DNA of 5,867 nucleotides from Candidatus Sigynarchaeota archaeon (GTDB lineage: Archaea > Asgardarchaeota > Jordarchaeia > Jordarchaeales > Jordarchaeaceae), in contig JAUQYY010000326.1 of assembly GCA_030587505.1 (NCBI GenBank), positions 1 through 5,867 on the forward strand. The letters run 5' to 3'. This document shows positions 5,482 through 5,867 of this stretch, in pieces; the stretch's first letter is position 1; each line of letters opens with the position of its first letter. A model generated the notes under the pieces. That model saw only the letters and a program-made list of their open reading frames with translations, had not been told where the DNA came from and ran no database searches. The position numbers were made by a program, and so were the translations under genes.

Positions 5482-5867
5482 GGTGTTCCACCGATTATTC
5501 CGGAGTACCATGCCTCGCCCAGGGTGCCGCCTTCCTCCAAAAACCGCTTCACACGTTCCATCTCACTGGTAGTGGACAACTTTTTCACTTTGGTTTCCAA
5601 GCCCTCTTTTGCAACCGAGTAGACTTCCTCTGGTTTAACGTAATCCAACAGATACGGCGAGTGTGTCATTATAACCACTTGGGATGGGGAATCCCTAGCC
5701 AGGTTCATTAAAGTCTCAAGCAAATAAGGATGTATACAGTTCTCAGGCTCTTCCAAAACCAAAAGACTAAAACCGCCGTACAAAGCGGAGATTATGGCAA
5801 GAATCCGCAAAGTACCATCAGAAATATTATGAGGCTTCAAAGGCTCATCTAAACCCTTGATTTTAAT
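5478..5867 (-). CDS. RecF/OLD-type ATP-binding protein, C-terminal part (cut by window edge)
   Basis: The reading frame is open to the right edge, so the N-terminus with the Walker A motif lies outside; 129 residues are visible. Starting from the edge, SDGTLR at 16-21 is the ABC signature equivalent, LLVLEEPEN at 35-43 is Walker B with the catalytic glutamate pair and is followed by IHP, and MTHSPYLLD at 67-75 is the switch histidine region. This is the layout of AAA_15/AAA_21-type ATPases of the OLD, RecF and SMC-like clade, which bind DNA or sense DNA ends and drive partner nucleases. The ~55 residues after the switch end in GIIGGTP. The stop codon overlaps the start of the TOPRIM-like gene, indicating an operon. 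Codons are rich in T and G at the third position, unlike the 3' halves of the plus-strand genes. A TTG at 5838-5840 is an internal codon, not a start, because it precedes the signature motif directly. Confidence 0.88.
   Translation of the reverse strand: MKIKGLDEPLKPHNISDGTLRILAIISALYGGFSLLVLEEPENCIHPYLLETLMNLARDSPSQVVIMTHSPYLLDYVKPEEVYSVAKEGLETKVKKLSTTSEMERVKRFLEEGGTLGEAWYSGIIGGTP

Overview
The window looks archaeal. It has Shine-Dalgarno sequences in front of GTG and TTG starts, an NDP-forming (ADP-forming) acyl-CoA synthetase alpha-type protein, a short zinc-containing Sir2 deacetylase, and heavy AGA/AGG/ATA codon use. GC content is moderate. A mesophilic or moderately thermophilic Thermoproteota-type lineage, for example Bathyarchaeia, is my best guess, but no marker gene in the window proves it.

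Layout, left to right. A membrane-embedded M48 (HtpX/Ste24-like) zinc metallopeptidase with a long extra N-terminal domain lies at 49-1500 (+). A 300-base spacer follows; it holds what looks like the eroded right end of an IS200/IS605-type element (tail of a TnpB reading frame plus end hairpin, about 1615-1710) and a promoter. Next is an intact Sir2 NAD-dependent protein deacylase (1807-2586, +). A 523-base gap then holds a possible 56-residue orphan reading frame (2844-3014) and a promoter. A 471-residue acyl-CoA synthetase (NDP-forming) alpha-type protein follows at 3110-4525 (+).

Just after that gene sits a start-less, 28-codon copy of the Sir2 C-terminus (4561-4650), matching the intact sir2 at 70 of 75 bases. 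A GC-rich spacer with palindromes (4651-4951) separates it from two minus-strand genes. These are a RecF/OLD-type ATPase that enters from the right edge (5478-5867, partial) and, overlapping it by ATGA, a TOPRIM-like partner (4952-5481) broken by one frameshift.

How they may work together: Sir2 beside an acyl-CoA synthetase is a plausible acylation/deacylation neighbourhood, and the duplicated Sir2 tail points to past rearrangement of that pair. The ATPase/TOPRIM couplet resembles the two-gene architecture of OLD-like and PARIS-like defence systems. Its second gene appears inactivated unless the frameshift is an assembly error or is bypassed. IS remnant, partial duplication and broken gene together mark the window as a rearranged accessory region.
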